Source: Halomonas jincaotanensis
GTDB lineage: Bacteria > Pseudomonadota > Gammaproteobacteria > Pseudomonadales > Halomonadaceae
NCBI RefSeq assembly: GCF_018448785.1
Contig: NZ_JAHCLU010000002.1
Span: 1-64,000 of the forward strand
Direction: 5' to 3'
DNA length: 64,000 bases
The first letter of the stretch is position 1; the number at the start of each line of letters is the position of its first letter. This document shows, piece by piece, positions 44,076 to 54,169 of the stretch. The position numbers and the translations under genes were made by a program. Below the pieces are notes generated by a model. That model was not told the DNA's origin, made no database searches, and worked only from the letters and a program-made list of their open reading frames with translations.

Positions 44076-45677
44076 TTAAACAGCAGTTCGTGTGCTGAGG
44101 GAGAGTCCAGCCGCCTTAACGAGAGCGCGAGTATAGTCGGTAGTTGGGCGCTCGAGCACAGCCAGACATTCACCCTGCTCGACGACTTTTCCTTCCTTCA
44201 ACACCATCACACGATGCGCCATCGCATGGATCACCGCCAGATCATGACTGATGAATAGATAGCTCATTCCCCGACGAGCCTGAAGATCACGCAACAGTTC
44301 GATCAATTGTTTCTGCACGGTACGATCCAGCGCCGAGGTGGGTTCGTCCAGCACGAGCAGTTCCGGCTCGAGAATGATAGCCCGCGCGACGGCAATGCGC
44401 TGACGCTGCCCACCAGAGAACTCATGGGGGTAGCGCGAGGCGCAGTTTTCCGGCAGGCCGACTTCACGGAGCGTGTCCTGGACCCGGCGGATGACGTCGG
44501 CTTCCTTCAGCTCGGGAAAATGAAAGCGCAGGCCCTCGCTGATGATCTGCGATACCGGCAGGCGGGGTGACAAGGAGCCATAGGGATCCTGAAAAACCAC
44601 TTGAAATCGGCGGCGAAGCTGGCGCAGCGGCTTGCCGGTCAGTTGGTCGAGCCTTGAGCCTTCGAACTCGATCCCGCCCGTTGACTCGGTCAGACGCAGC
44701 AATGCCAATGCCAGTGTGGTCTTGCCGGAGCCGGACTCGCCAACGATGCCCAGGGTTTCACCGGGCGACAGCGTCAGATCCAATGGGCAAACCGCTTCAA
44801 AGGGCGCCGGGCGGCGGCTGAAAAGCCTTTTAGGCCGCTGAAAACTGACACCGAGTTGGCGAGCCTGTAGCAATGGCGACACGCCGGGAATCGCAACCGG
44901 TCGGCCCTCGGGTTCGGCATCGATCAGCAGTCGAGTGTAGGTACTGCGCGGCTGACGAAATACCTCGCCGACCTCGCCGGTTTCCTGTTCACGCCCCTGG
45001 AAGAGCACGCAGACACGGTCGGCATGGCGACGCACCAGGTTAAGATCATGGGTAATGAACAGCATTCCCATGCCGTGATGGTCGCGTAGCTCAGCGAGCA
45101 GAGCCAGGATTTCCTGCTGTACGGTCACATCCAGGGCGGTGGTCGGCTCATCGGCAATCAAGAGTTCCGGCTCGTTGGCGATGGCCATAGCAATCATTAC
45201 GCGCTGCCGTTGTCCCCCGGAAAGCTGGTGCGGCCAGACATCAAGCAATTCCTCGGCGCGTGGCAGCTTGACCTGTTCGAGCAATTCGCGGCTGCGTCGC
45301 CGGGCTGCCTTGCCCGAGAGCCCCTGATGCAGGCGCAAGGTTTCGCCAATCTGCTTGTCGATGGTTTGCAGCGGGTTTAGCGAGGTCATCGGTTCCTGGA
45401 AGATGAAGCCGACCTGCCCCCCGCGCAGGCCACGCCAACCTCGCGCCGACAGCGTCGTAAGATCAGTATCGCCTAACCGGCGCTCGCCGGTGACCCGGGC
45501 GTTGGAGGGCAGTAGATTCATCGCCCCGAGCGCAGACACCGACTTGCCGGAACCCGACTCGCCCACCAATGCCAGCGTCTCGCCGCGTCCAACGGTAAGC
45601 GACAGCTTGTCAACGACATTGATACCGTCGAAAGCGATGGACAGGTCATCGAGGCGTAGCAGTGGCTCAGCAGGCAT
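44076..45677 (-). CDS. yejF: Peptide ABC importer ATPase with two nucleotide-binding domains (YejF)
   Basis: This 533-residue protein has two ABC ATPase domains. Both Walker A motifs (GESGSGKS and GESGSGKTT), both signatures (LSGGQRQRVMIAMAI and FSGGQRQRIAVARAI) and both Walker B motifs are intact. It powers the YejABEF importer, which takes up oligopeptide-like compounds, including microcin C in E. coli. A longer frame starts at 45755, but ATG 45677 after AAGGAAA gives the normal length and overlaps the yejE end by 11 bases. Confidence 0.93.
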   Translation of the reverse strand: MPAEPLLRLDDLSIAFDGINVVDKLSLTVGRGETLALVGESGSGKSVSALGAMNLLPSNARVTGERRLGDTDLTTLSARGWRGLRGGQVGFIFQEPMTSLNPLQTIDKQIGETLRLHQGLSGKAARRRSRELLEQVKLPRAEELLDVWPHQLSGGQRQRVMIAMAIANEPELLIADEPTTALDVTVQQEILALLAELRDHHGMGMLFITHDLNLVRRHADRVCVLFQGREQETGEVGEVFRQPRSTYTRLLIDAEPEGRPVAIPGVSPLLQARQLGVSFQRPKRLFSRRPAPFEAVCPLDLTLSPGETLGIVGESGSGKTTLALALLRLTESTGGIEFEGSRLDQLTGKPLRQLRRRFQVVFQDPYGSLSPRLPVSQIISEGLRFHFPELKEADVIRRVQDTLREVGLPENCASRYPHEFSGGQRQRIAVARAIILEPELLVLDEPTSALDRTVQKQLIELLRDLQARRGMSYLFISHDLAVIHAMAHRVMVLKEGKVVEQGECLAVLERPTTDYTRALVKAAGLSLSTRTAV

Positions 45678-46761
45678 CGCGAGGTTTCCTTGTCGCCCCG
45701 GCGGTGGGGTCGGGGCTGGCGGAGTACTGAATATGGCGTGGGTCGAAGGCGTCACGCAGCCCTTCGCCGATGAACACCAGCAGCGAGAGCATCACCGACA
45801 GCGTAATGAAGGCGGTGATGCCCAGCCAGGGAGCCTGCAGGTTGTTCTTGCCTTGAGCTACCAGTTCCCCCAGCGAGGGCGACCCCGGCGGCAATCCAAA
45901 GCCCAGGAAGTCGAGGGCCGTCAGCGTAGTGATCGCCCCGGTGAACAGAAAGGGAATAAAGGTCAGGGTCGCGACCATGGCGTTGGGCAGCACGTGACGC
46001 CACATGATCAGCCGCGAGGGCAGGCCCATGGCTTTGGCGGCGCGGACATATTCGAGATTGCGGGCGCGCAGGAACTCGGCGCGCACCACATCGACGATGC
46101 CAAGCCAGGAGAAGAGCAGCATGATACCCAGTAGCCACCAGAGATTGGGCTCCACCAGGCTCGCCAGGATGATCAGCAGGAACAGCATGGGCAGTCCCGA
46201 CCAGATTTCGGTGAAGCGCTGCCCGATCAGGTCCACCTTGCCGCCGAAGTAACCTTGAATCCCGCCGGCGAGCACGCCGAGTACCAGAGAGCCGGCAGTG
46301 AGGATCAACGCAAACACTACCGAAAGACGAAAGCCATAGATCACCCTGGCGAGTACATCGCGGCCCTGGTCATCGGTGCCCAACCAGTGGCGAAAACCCG
46401 GCGGCGAGGGGGCCGGATGATCGAGCTCCATGTCGAGGGTTTCATAGGAGAAGGGAATGGGAGGCCACAGCATCCAGCCATTGGCCTCGATCTCATCGCG
46501 GACATAGGGGTCGCGATAGTCGGCGGCACTCGGCAGGAAGCCGCCGAACTCGGTATCTGGATAGTCCACCAGCAGTGGCAGGTACCAGTCGCCCTGGTAT
46601 TGCATGACGATAGGCCGATCGTTAGCGATAAGCTCGGCGACAAGGCTAAGGAGAAACAGCGCAGCGAACAACCACAGCGACAGCCGGGCACGCCGGTTCG
46701 CACGAAATACTGCCAGTCGGCGGCGGGTAATGGGGGAGAGCGTGGGCGACAACAGGGACAT
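45667..46761 (-). CDS. yejE: Peptide ABC importer permease YejE
   Basis: This 364-residue permease is of the OppC type: a first membrane helix near the N-terminus, the family block GTDDQGRDVLARVIYGFRLS and the coupling region EYVRAAKAMGLPSRLIMWRHVLPNAM. The large periplasmic loop after the first helix (QYQGDWYLPLLVDYPDTEFGGFLPSAADY) is typical of YejE. ATG 46761 lies four bases after the yejB stop. It forms the channel with YejB. Confidence 0.93.
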   Translation of the reverse strand: MSLLSPTLSPITRRRLAVFRANRRARLSLWLFAALFLLSLVAELIANDRPIVMQYQGDWYLPLLVDYPDTEFGGFLPSAADYRDPYVRDEIEANGWMLWPPIPFSYETLDMELDHPAPSPPGFRHWLGTDDQGRDVLARVIYGFRLSVVFALILTAGSLVLGVLAGGIQGYFGGKVDLIGQRFTEIWSGLPMLFLLIILASLVEPNLWWLLGIMLLFSWLGIVDVVRAEFLRARNLEYVRAAKAMGLPSRLIMWRHVLPNAMVATLTFIPFLFTGAITTLTALDFLGFGLPPGSPSLGELVAQGKNNLQAPWLGITAFITLSVMLSLLVFIGEGLRDAFDPRHIQYSASPDPTAGATRKPRDAC

Positions 46762-46765
46762 GGGC

Positions 46766-47839
46766 TCAAGACTCTCGGGTTTCGAAATCGATTCGCGGAT
46801 CCACCCACACATACGTTAGATCCGAGATCAGTTTCAACACGAGCCCGATCAGGGTGTAGAGGTAGAGGGTGCCGAAAATGACGGGATAGTCGCGCTGCAT
46901 CACCGCCTCGAAGCCTAGCAAGCCGAGGCCGTTCAGCGAGAAGATGACCTCGATCAATAACGAACCGGTGAAGAAAATGCCCACCAGCGCGGCGGGAAGC
47001 CCGGCGATGATAATCAGCATGGCGTTGCGGAACACATGACCGTAAAGCACCCGGCTGTCGCTTGCTCCCTTGGCCCTGGCAGTCAGCACGTATTGCTTGT
47101 GGATTTCATCCAGAAAGCTGTTCTTGGTCAGCATGGTCAGGGTGGCGAAGCTGCCGATCGCCGAGGCGATCACCGGCAGCGTGATGTGCCAGAGATAGTC
47201 CTTGACCTTCCCCCAGGCGGAAAGCTCGTCGAAGTCCGGCGAGGTAAGCCCTCGCAGCGGGAAGACATCCCAGTAACTTCCGCCGGCGAACAGGACAATC
47301 AACAGGATAGCAAACAGAAACCCCGGGATAGCATAGCCGACGATCACCAGCCCCGATGACCAGACATCGAAACGTGACCCATGGTGAAGCGCCTTGCGAA
47401 TGCCCAGCGGTATCGATACGAGATAGACCACGAGGGTGGTCCAAAGTCCGAGAGAGATGGATACGGGCAGGCGGTCCAGCATCAGGGTGATGACCTTCTC
47501 ATCGCGAAAGAAACTCTCACCGAAATCGAAGGTGGCATAGTCTGCCAGCATGCCCAGGAAGCGTTCGTGAGGCGGCTTGTCGAAGCCGAACTGTTGCTCG
47601 AGCTCGACGATGAGGTGCTCGGGAACGCCACGGGCGCCACGTGAATCGCCACTTGCCGCCGCATCGCCACCGCCACCCTCCATTCGGGTGCTGGCCTGAC
47701 TCGAGAAACCCTCGAAGCGAGCCAGCATCTGGTCGATAGGCCCGCCCGGTGCCGCTTGCACAATGATGAAATTGAGCAGCAGGATCCCCAGCAGGGTGGG
47801 AATCATCAGCAGCAGGCGGCGCACGACATAGGCGGCCAC
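46766..47839 (-). CDS. yejB: Peptide ABC importer permease YejB
   Basis: This 357-residue OppB-type permease starts [39 protein letters not shown], a typical beginning. It has a Gly/Ala-rich insert (about residues 45-70, [18 protein letters not shown]) and the coupling loop [26 protein letters not shown]. It lies between yejA and yejE in one operon. Confidence 0.94.
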   Translation of the reverse strand: MAAYVVRRLLLMIPTLLGILLLNFIIVQAAPGGPIDQMLARFEGFSSQASTRMEGGGGDAAASGDSRGARGVPEHLIVELEQQFGFDKPPHERFLGMLADYATFDFGESFFRDEKVITLMLDRLPVSISLGLWTTLVVYLVSIPLGIRKALHHGSRFDVWSSGLVIVGYAIPGFLFAILLIVLFAGGSYWDVFPLRGLTSPDFDELSAWGKVKDYLWHITLPVIASAIGSFATLTMLTKNSFLDEIHKQYVLTARAKGASDSRVLYGHVFRNAMLIIIAGLPAALVGIFFTGSLLIEVIFSLNGLGLLGFEAVMQRDYPVIFGTLYLYTLIGLVLKLISDLTYVWVDPRIDFETRES

Positions 47840-47924
47840 GGCGTCTCCTTGGAGGCTATAAAGGTGATAGTGGATGCCCCTGGCTGGCTCGGCTCTCTTG
47901 GCTTAGCCCAGGAGCAAATACGGC

Positions 47925-49760
47925 TCAGCGGTTGCGCTGCCGGGCCTCAATGGTGGCTCCCCGCTCAGGGTCTACCCACCAGGCGGCCAGGTCCAGGGTG
48001 TACTCGGGGAAGGGCTCGCGCCAACCGAACTTATCCCAGATGGCGATTCGGGTCTGGCCTAGATGCCATTGGGGAATAACGTAGAAGCCCCAGCGCAGCA
48101 CCCGGTCCAAGGCTTGCGCTGCCGTATCGAGAGCGTCTCGGGAATCGGCGGCAATCAGCTTATCCACCAAGGCATCGATCGCCGGGTCGGCCAGGCCAAT
48201 AAGGTTGCGGCTCTGGGGCACATCGGCATAGGGGCTAGTCCAAAAATCGCGCTGCTCGTTGCCCGGATTCGCTGACTGGGGGAAGCTGCCGACGATGATA
48301 TCGAAGTCGAAGCGGCGCAATCGGTTAAGATACTGGTTGACATCGACGACACGGATCCTGCCCTCGATACCCAGACGCGATAGATTACGTAGAAGTGGCT
48401 GGACCACGCGCTCGAACTGGGTGTCGAAGAGCAGCACTTCCAGTTGCAGAGGCTCGCCACTTTGCCCATCGACCAGCTTGCCGTCACGAGTCTCGTAGCC
48501 GGCTTCACGCAGCAGCTCCAGGGCCCGACCCAGACGAGGGCGCATTTCCTCGGGATGCTCGATGGGTAGCGGTTGTTCAAAGACTCGCTCGGGCAGGCTG
48601 TCGCGGTGAGGCTCAAGAAGCGCCAGTTCCGCTTCGCTTGGCAGTCCCTCGGCGGCCATTTCGGAATTGGCGAAGTAGCTTTCGGTGCGCTCGTAGGCGC
48701 CATAGAAGAGGTTGCGGTTGAGCCAGTCGAAATCGAAAGCCAGGTTCAAGGCTTCGCGTACCCGCACATCCTGAAAGGTCTCGCGTCGCAGGTTTATCAC
48801 ATAGGCCTGCATGCCCGCGGGCTGGCCATCGGGAATTTCCAGACGCTTCCCGAGCCCTTCTTCCAAGGCGGGAAAATCGTAGGCCGTCGCCCAGTTGCGG
48901 GCGCTGGACTCGATACGCATATCCAGGTTGCCGGCCTTGAATGCCTCGAGCGCGACGGTCTGATCGCGGTAATAATCGTAAACTAACCGGTCGATGTTAT
49001 GACGGCCACGATTTACCGGCAGGTCCCGGCCCCAGTAATCCTTGACGCGCTGGTAAACGATGCGGCGGCCCGGGTCGACCTCGGCAATGCGATAGGGGCC
49101 CGAACCGAGCAGGGCATCACGCGTTGTCGCTTCGAAATCGCGCTCTTCCCAGAAGTGAGCCGGCAGGATCGGCAACTGGCCGATGATCAGTGGCAGCTCA
49201 CGCGATTCGCTCTCGGCAAGATCGAAGTGGACGGTTTGCTCATTGACGGCGCGAACCTCGATGACGTCGTTATAGTAGGCGCTATAAAAGGGCTGGCCCT
49301 GCTCGGTCAGTGTCGTAAAACTGAAGACCACGTCGTCCGCGGTGACCGGTTCGCCATCGTGGAAACGCGCCTCAGGATGGAGGTCGAATTCGATCCATTG
49401 CCGGTCCGGGTCGAGGCGAATGCCCTGGGCGAGTTGGCCGTACATGGAGAAAGGCTCATCCGGATTCTGGGTGAGCAGCGTATCGTAAATTTCGGTCAGG
49501 TCGGTGGCGGGGGTGCCGCGAATGATGAAGGGATTGGTGGAGTCGAAGCTGCCGATGGAGGACCGTGTGAGCGTGCCGCCCTTGGGCGCTTGAGGATCGG
49601 CGTGAGGAAAATGCTCGAAGCCTTCGTCCAGGCCCGGCTCGCCGTAAAGGGCCAAGCCATGCACGGTGGGGACATCGGAAGGGTCGGCGGCCCAGGCGGA
49701 CGAAATCAGCGCCGTGACAAGCAGGGCACTCGACAAGCAACAACGCGGGATGAACGGCAT
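47925..49760 (-). CDS. yejA: Peptide ABC importer substrate-binding protein YejA
   Basis: This 611-residue SBP_bac_5 protein has a signal peptide (PRCCLSSALLVTALISSAWA) and the YejA features HGLALYGEPGLDEGFEHFPHADPQAPKGGTL and FHDGEPVTADDVVFSF. It captures peptides in the periplasm for YejBEF. GTG 49763 and ATG 49760 are both possible; AAGGAAG precedes them. It is the first gene of the operon yejA-yejB-yejE-yejF. The gap to mltD upstream is 123 bases. Confidence 0.94.
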   Translation of the reverse strand: MPFIPRCCLSSALLVTALISSAWAADPSDVPTVHGLALYGEPGLDEGFEHFPHADPQAPKGGTLTRSSIGSFDSTNPFIIRGTPATDLTEIYDTLLTQNPDEPFSMYGQLAQGIRLDPDRQWIEFDLHPEARFHDGEPVTADDVVFSFTTLTEQGQPFYSAYYNDVIEVRAVNEQTVHFDLAESESRELPLIIGQLPILPAHFWEERDFEATTRDALLGSGPYRIAEVDPGRRIVYQRVKDYWGRDLPVNRGRHNIDRLVYDYYRDQTVALEAFKAGNLDMRIESSARNWATAYDFPALEEGLGKRLEIPDGQPAGMQAYVINLRRETFQDVRVREALNLAFDFDWLNRNLFYGAYERTESYFANSEMAAEGLPSEAELALLEPHRDSLPERVFEQPLPIEHPEEMRPRLGRALELLREAGYETRDGKLVDGQSGEPLQLEVLLFDTQFERVVQPLLRNLSRLGIEGRIRVVDVNQYLNRLRRFDFDIIVGSFPQSANPGNEQRDFWTSPYADVPQSRNLIGLADPAIDALVDKLIAADSRDALDTAAQALDRVLRWGFYVIPQWHLGQTRIAIWDKFGWREPFPEYTLDLAAWWVDPERGATIEARQRNR

Positions 49761-49883
49761 CACTGACTTCCTTGATCGAATCTACTCCCGGTCGATCCGG
49801 GATTCGTTATCGCCATAAGGTGTCAGGACGCCGTGTGCTTGTAAACCTTGGCCTGCAACGTCCTTGTCAACAATAGGATCGAT

Positions 49884-51068
49884 TTAACGCGATGCAAGGC
49901 TTCGTTGAGGGATATCGAGCACTTGTCCCGACTGTATAAGGTTACTGTCCAGGCCGTTGTGGCGACGAAGCTCTTCCACGCTCACTCCTTGCCTTGAGGC
50001 GATGAGCGAAAGCGAGTCGCCGTTCTGGACGACATAGGAACCCTCGCTTGCCGTGTTGCTCGGGGGAGACCGACGGTTTTCCAATTGGCTGAGCAGCCTC
50101 TCCTTCCGGCCGTTGGGCACCAGCAGGACTCTGGTGTGGTTGGGATGCGCGTTGCCGCCAATCAGGCCCGGGTTGAGATCGGCCATGGTATCGAGCGATA
50201 CCCCGGTAAGGCGAGCCGCCTCGGCAAGACCCAATGGCCGTGTCAGCGGAATACTGGCGAATCCCGGGTTTGCGTCTATCTCAGGAAGCGTCACCTGATA
50301 GTCGTCGGGGGCATCGATGATGGCCGCGATGGCCTTGAGCTTGGGCAGGTAGTGCATGGTTTCGTTGGGTAGCTGCAGGCTCCAGTAGTCGCCAGCTTCG
50401 CCGCGGGACAATGATATATTCCTTGCGCGGTTGACGGTGCCGGCGCCGGCATTGTAAGCGGCCAGCGAGAGCTGGATGTTGCCGTCATACCATTGATCGG
50501 CCTGAAGCTCGATATAATCCAGCGCGGCCCGGGTCGAGGTGACGACGTCGAGTCGCCCGTCATAGGCACCGTTGCGGCGCAGGCCCAAGGCATCCGCGGT
50601 CCCTGGCATGAATTGCCAGAGACCAGCAGCACCGCGATGGCTGCGCGCTCGCGGATCGAAGGAGCTCTCGATGAAAGGAACCAGCGCGATTTCGCCAGGT
50701 AGGCCACGCTCTTCAACCTGCTCTGTGATCCAGGCAAGCCAGGGGCGCGCTCGCTCGGAGATCTTGGCAACGTTCTGGGGGTTGGCCTGGTAATGGGTTA
50801 TCCAGTGTTTGACACGCTCGTTGTGCGGCTGGTCTTGCCACTGGAAATTCGCACGTAAATGACTCCAGGCATCTTTCGGTTCCAGCGCCAGGGCTCCCCA
50901 GAAATGGCCGCCCACAAAAGGTGCGGTGTCATCCTGGGGGATGGCGTTACCACCGCCGGGGGGCAGGCTGGTAGATGCTTGACCATGCGTGAAGGTCAAC
51001 AGCGAGCCGATCATTGCGGCGACGCTGGCGAACCCCATCATCCGTCGACGTGTGTTGTAATAGGTCAT
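49884..51068 (-). CDS. mltD: Membrane-bound lytic murein transglycosylase D
   Basis: This 394-residue protein has a signal sequence without a clear lipobox, an SLT domain with the catalytic Glu in PFIESSFDPRARSHRGAAGLWQFMPGTA and LAAYNAGAGTVNRARN, one degenerate LysM-like segment (LGLAEAARLTGVSLDTMADLN) and one clear LysM (YVVQNGDSLSLIASRQG) at the C-terminus. It cuts peptidoglycan, releasing anhydro-muropeptides. It lies beside gloB as in E. coli. E. coli MltD is a lipoprotein of 452 residues with two LysM domains, so this one is shorter. Confidence 0.92.
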   Translation of the reverse strand: MTYYNTRRRMMGFASVAAMIGSLLTFTHGQASTSLPPGGGNAIPQDDTAPFVGGHFWGALALEPKDAWSHLRANFQWQDQPHNERVKHWITHYQANPQNVAKISERARPWLAWITEQVEERGLPGEIALVPFIESSFDPRARSHRGAAGLWQFMPGTADALGLRRNGAYDGRLDVVTSTRAALDYIELQADQWYDGNIQLSLAAYNAGAGTVNRARNISLSRGEAGDYWSLQLPNETMHYLPKLKAIAAIIDAPDDYQVTLPEIDANPGFASIPLTRPLGLAEAARLTGVSLDTMADLNPGLIGGNAHPNHTRVLLVPNGRKERLLSQLENRRSPPSNTASEGSYVVQNGDSLSLIASRQGVSVEELRRHNGLDSNLIQSGQVLDIPQRSLASR

Positions 51069-51149
51069 CGAGCAATAGCCTCTGGTCGCAAGCACAAGGG
51101 AGCATAGCCGGCTGGCAACGCTCCAGGGCTTGTGCCCATCGGGTAATGT

Positions 51150-51917
51150 TCAGAAATTGTCTTTCCATGCGCGCAGTGTGGCAAAGGTCGCCTCGCTGGT
51201 ATCGGTGTTGCCCTGCGATGAGACAGCCTGGCGAACATGGTGATCATTACAGCGCAGGAATGGGTTTATGCGCTTTTCACGACCCAGCGTGCTGGGTAGC
51301 GTCGGGCGGTCGAGCTCACGTGCTCGCTGACATTCTTCGAGGGCGCTGGCCACATCGGCATTCCCCGGGTCTGCTGCCAGGGCAAACCGCAAATTGGCAA
51401 GCGTATATTCATGAGCGGCGAACACCATGGTGTCATCCGGCAGCAACGAGAGCTTGTTGATCGAGTCGTGCATTTGCGCGGGCGTCCCTTCAAAGAGACG
51501 ACCGCAGCCTCCGCTGAAGATGGTGTCACCACAGAACAGCAAGGGGGGGATGCCGGCGGTGAAGAAAGCGATATGGTCGAGGGTATGACCGGGCACTTCA
51601 TGGACTTCGAACAGCCGCCCCATGACACGGAACTCATCCCCCTCCCGAACCGATTGGTCGATACCCGCGATATCAGGATTGTCGGGGCCGATTACATGGG
51701 GTGAATAACGCTCGATCAGTTCCGCCAGACCGCCGGTATGATCTTGATGGTGATGGGTGATCAACACCGTGGATAACGTAAGATTCTCTCGCTCGAGAAG
51801 CCGGATAACCGGTCCGGCATCACCAGGATCAACCACGCAGACATCGGCATTGGCATCTTGGCGGAGCAACCATATATAGTTGTCGCCAAGCGCGGGAATC
51901 GGTGTCACGCTCAACAT
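51150..51917 (-). CDS. gloB: Hydroxyacylglutathione hydrolase (glyoxalase II)
   Basis: This 255-residue metallo-beta-lactamase-fold enzyme hydrolyses S-lactoylglutathione to lactate and glutathione, the second step of methylglyoxal detoxification. The metal-binding motif THHHQDH lies at residues 54-60, with HTLDHIAFF and FCGDTIFSGGCGRLFEG further on, and a C-terminal helical domain. It is divergent from the methyltransferase gene across 178 bases in which I see no further gene. Confidence 0.95.
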   Translation of the reverse strand: MLSVTPIPALGDNYIWLLRQDANADVCVVDPGDAGPVIRLLERENLTLSTVLITHHHQDHTGGLAELIERYSPHVIGPDNPDIAGIDQSVREGDEFRVMGRLFEVHEVPGHTLDHIAFFTAGIPPLLFCGDTIFSGGCGRLFEGTPAQMHDSINKLSLLPDDTMVFAAHEYTLANLRFALAADPGNADVASALEECQRARELDRPTLPSTLGREKRINPFLRCNDHHVRQAVSSQGNTDTSEATFATLRAWKDNF

Positions 51918-52095
51918 ATGCAGGGTATCCAGTTCGGGGAATGGTATCCGCTCAGCCTCCCCGCCGCGGGAAAATGCTCGCTAGCGAAGAAATAACAGGT
52001 GGCACCTGGGTCGTGGCTAACGCGCATCGTGACCTAACCTTGCGGTTAATCGGAAAAATTTCAAAATCCTCTTACGTTATAGGGTAGCGCTCGAC

Positions 52096-52884
52096 ATGTC
52101 AACTACGTCGTCCACGCTAGAACTAGCAAGGCTCGTGCGCGAGGGGCGTATGTATTGGGCGAGTCAGTCAGGACAGGCTGTCCGCCAGGCTGAACGGGCC
52201 TGCCTGGGACCGGTCTGCGAGGGGGTCTTCGGTGCCCACAGCCTGGAACTCGGTATGGGCGTTACGATGGCCGATATGTGTCCGGTGCGTCACCCTATGC
52301 GCTGGGCACCCACCCGTGAACTTGCCGACGACGCCTCGACGCTGGTCTGTCAGCCTGATGCCTTGCCGTTACCGGACGAGTGCCTCAGTCTGGTGGTGAT
52401 ACACCATCTTCTCGAGGTGGTGCCCCATCCACACCATGCTCTGCAGGAAGCGGCCCGCGTGACCGCCGCCGAAGGTCGATTGATCATTTTCGGCTGGGCA
52501 CCCTTGGGTCCCGGTGGCCTGAGCCGGGCTCTACCGAGACGCCGCCGCCGGCTGCCGTGGCGGGGCCACTGGCGTACGCCGGGTCGTCTTGGCGATTGGT
52601 TGGCGTTTGTCGATTTTGAAATCGAGCGAGTAGACTATTGTGGCTTTCATCTGCCCGGCAGTCTGCCGTGCAATGCCATGCTGGAAACTCTGGGTCGTCG
52701 CCACAATCTTCCATTGGGCGACAGCTACATGATTCATGCGCGTCGCAAGTCGCAGATTGTTCGGCCGCAAGGGGCTTCTCTTCCCTTCGCCCGGCCTTTG
52801 GGTACCTCATCGTTAGGAGGTGCGGCGAGACTCGGGCAGGCTCGCTCCGAGCACGAACTGGAAAGGACGACCGAGGGTGACTGA
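52096..52884 (+). CDS. SAM-dependent methyltransferase, YafS-like
   Basis: This 262-residue protein has a class I methyltransferase core of the Methyltransf_11 type: [12 protein letters not shown] as a divergent SAM-binding loop, [37 protein letters not shown] and GRLIIFGW. The position between gloB and rnhA matches E. coli yafS. The substrate is unknown. The first glycine motif is less canonical than usual (GMGVT). Its 3' end overlaps the rnhA start by eight bases. Confidence 0.82.
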   Translation: MSTTSSTLELARLVREGRMYWASQSGQAVRQAERACLGPVCEGVFGAHSLELGMGVTMADMCPVRHPMRWAPTRELADDASTLVCQPDALPLPDECLSLVVIHHLLEVVPHPHHALQEAARVTAAEGRLIIFGWAPLGPGGLSRALPRRRRRLPWRGHWRTPGRLGDWLAFVDFEIERVDYCGFHLPGSLPCNAMLETLGRRHNLPLGDSYMIHARRKSQIVRPQGASLPFARPLGTSSLGGAARLGQARSEHELERTTEGD

Positions 52885-53347
52885 TACACGAAAGGCTACA
52901 GACCTGCCCCGGGTGACGATCTATACCGATGGCGCTTGTCGCGGTAACCCCGGGCCGGGCGGGTGGGGCGCATTGATGGTCAGCGGGCGCCATGAAAAAC
53001 CCCTCAATGGCTTCGAGGCGGTGACGACGAACAATCGCATGGAGCTGATGGCCGCCATCATGTCGCTGCGCGAGCTGAAGCGCCCCTGCCACGTCGAGTT
53101 GTGGACGGACTCCGAGTATCTGCGCAAGGGCATTACCGAGTGGATCCACAGTTGGATCAAGCGTGGCTGGAAAACCGCCGCTCGCCAGCCGGTCAAGAAC
53201 GCCGAGCTATGGCGGGAGCTTCTGGAAGAGACCCATCGTCATCGCATCGACTGGCACTGGGTAAAGGGTCATAACGGCCATCCCGGCAACGAACGGGCCG
53301 ATGCACTTGCCAATGCCGCCATCGATGCCAATCGGGCCCCGGCCTGA
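52877..53347 (+). CDS. rnhA: Ribonuclease HI
   Basis: This 156-residue enzyme cuts the RNA strand of RNA-DNA hybrids. Active-site residues are Asp18 in [11 protein letters not shown], Glu56 in NNRMELMAA, Asp78 in LWTDSEY and the Asp of NERADALA. The frame opens at 52820, but GTG 52877 ([19 protein letters not shown]) after CCGAGG gives the normal length (E. coli 155). It overlaps the upstream gene by eight bases. Confidence 0.96.
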   Translation: MTDTRKATDLPRVTIYTDGACRGNPGPGGWGALMVSGRHEKPLNGFEAVTTNNRMELMAAIMSLRELKRPCHVELWTDSEYLRKGITEWIHSWIKRGWKTAARQPVKNAELWRELLEETHRHRIDWHWVKGHNGHPGNERADALANAAIDANRAPA

Positions 53348-53416
53348 ATCGTGACGTAGACTCATTTCCCGCTCTACATCTTACCGCCCACCATTCTGCC
53401 AGCCGACGAGACCACC

Positions 53417-54169
53417 ATGCGTCAAATTATATTGGACACCGAAACCACCGGCATTGACCCCCGTGATGGCCATCGCATGGTCGAGATCGGCGCGGTCGAG
53501 ATGCTCAACCGCCGCCTTACCGGCAAAACCTACCATCAATATATCAACCCGGAACGCGAGATCGATCCCGAGGCCGTGGCGATACACGGCATCACCAACG
53601 AGGATGTCGCCAACAAGCCACGATTCGGAGATATCGCGGATGAATTCTGGGCGTTTATCGAGGGCGCCGAGTTGGTGATTCACAACGCGCCCTTCGATGT
53701 CGGTTTCATGGACCACGAGTTCCGTCTGTTCAATCGGTACCTCGGTGAATCGCGATTCGCTCCGGTCGCCGAGCATTGCCGAATCCTCGATACGCTTCAG
53801 TTAGCCCGCGACAAGCATCCCGGCCAGCGCAACAGCCTGGATGCTCTCTGCAAGCGTTACGAGATCGACAATGGCCACCGGGTACTGCACGGCGCGCTGC
53901 TCGATGCCGAGATTCTCGCCGATGTCTATCTGGCCATGACGGGGGGGCAGACCGCGCTATCTCTCGATGCTTCCACTACCCGCGAGGGGCAGACGGGGGC
54001 TCAGGATGGGCTATCGATTCGCCGCATCGCGCTTGAGCCGGGTCGCCTGAGAATCACCTCCCCCGACGACGCTGAGCTGTCCGCACACCGTGCCAAGCTT
54101 GCTGGTATTCGAGCGGCGGCAGGGGAATGTCACTGGGATCGCCTGGCCGGAGATGGGGAGGCGAACTGA
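53417..54169 (+). CDS. dnaQ: DNA polymerase III epsilon subunit, proofreading exonuclease
   Basis: This 250-residue protein is the 3'-5' proofreading exonuclease of the replicase. Exo motifs are in order: Asp7 and Glu9 in LDTETTG, the central NAPFDVGFMDHEF and the final HGALLDAEILADVY. The C-terminal tail that binds the alpha subunit follows. rnhA-dnaQ is the order in E. coli, where the two are divergent; here they run in the same direction with a 69-base gap. Its stop overlaps the nudC start (TGATG). Confidence 0.95.
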   Translation: MRQIILDTETTGIDPRDGHRMVEIGAVEMLNRRLTGKTYHQYINPEREIDPEAVAIHGITNEDVANKPRFGDIADEFWAFIEGAELVIHNAPFDVGFMDHEFRLFNRYLGESRFAPVAEHCRILDTLQLARDKHPGQRNSLDALCKRYEIDNGHRVLHGALLDAEILADVYLAMTGGQTALSLDASTTREGQTGAQDGLSIRRIALEPGRLRITSPDDAELSAHRAKLAGIRAAAGECHWDRLAGDGEAN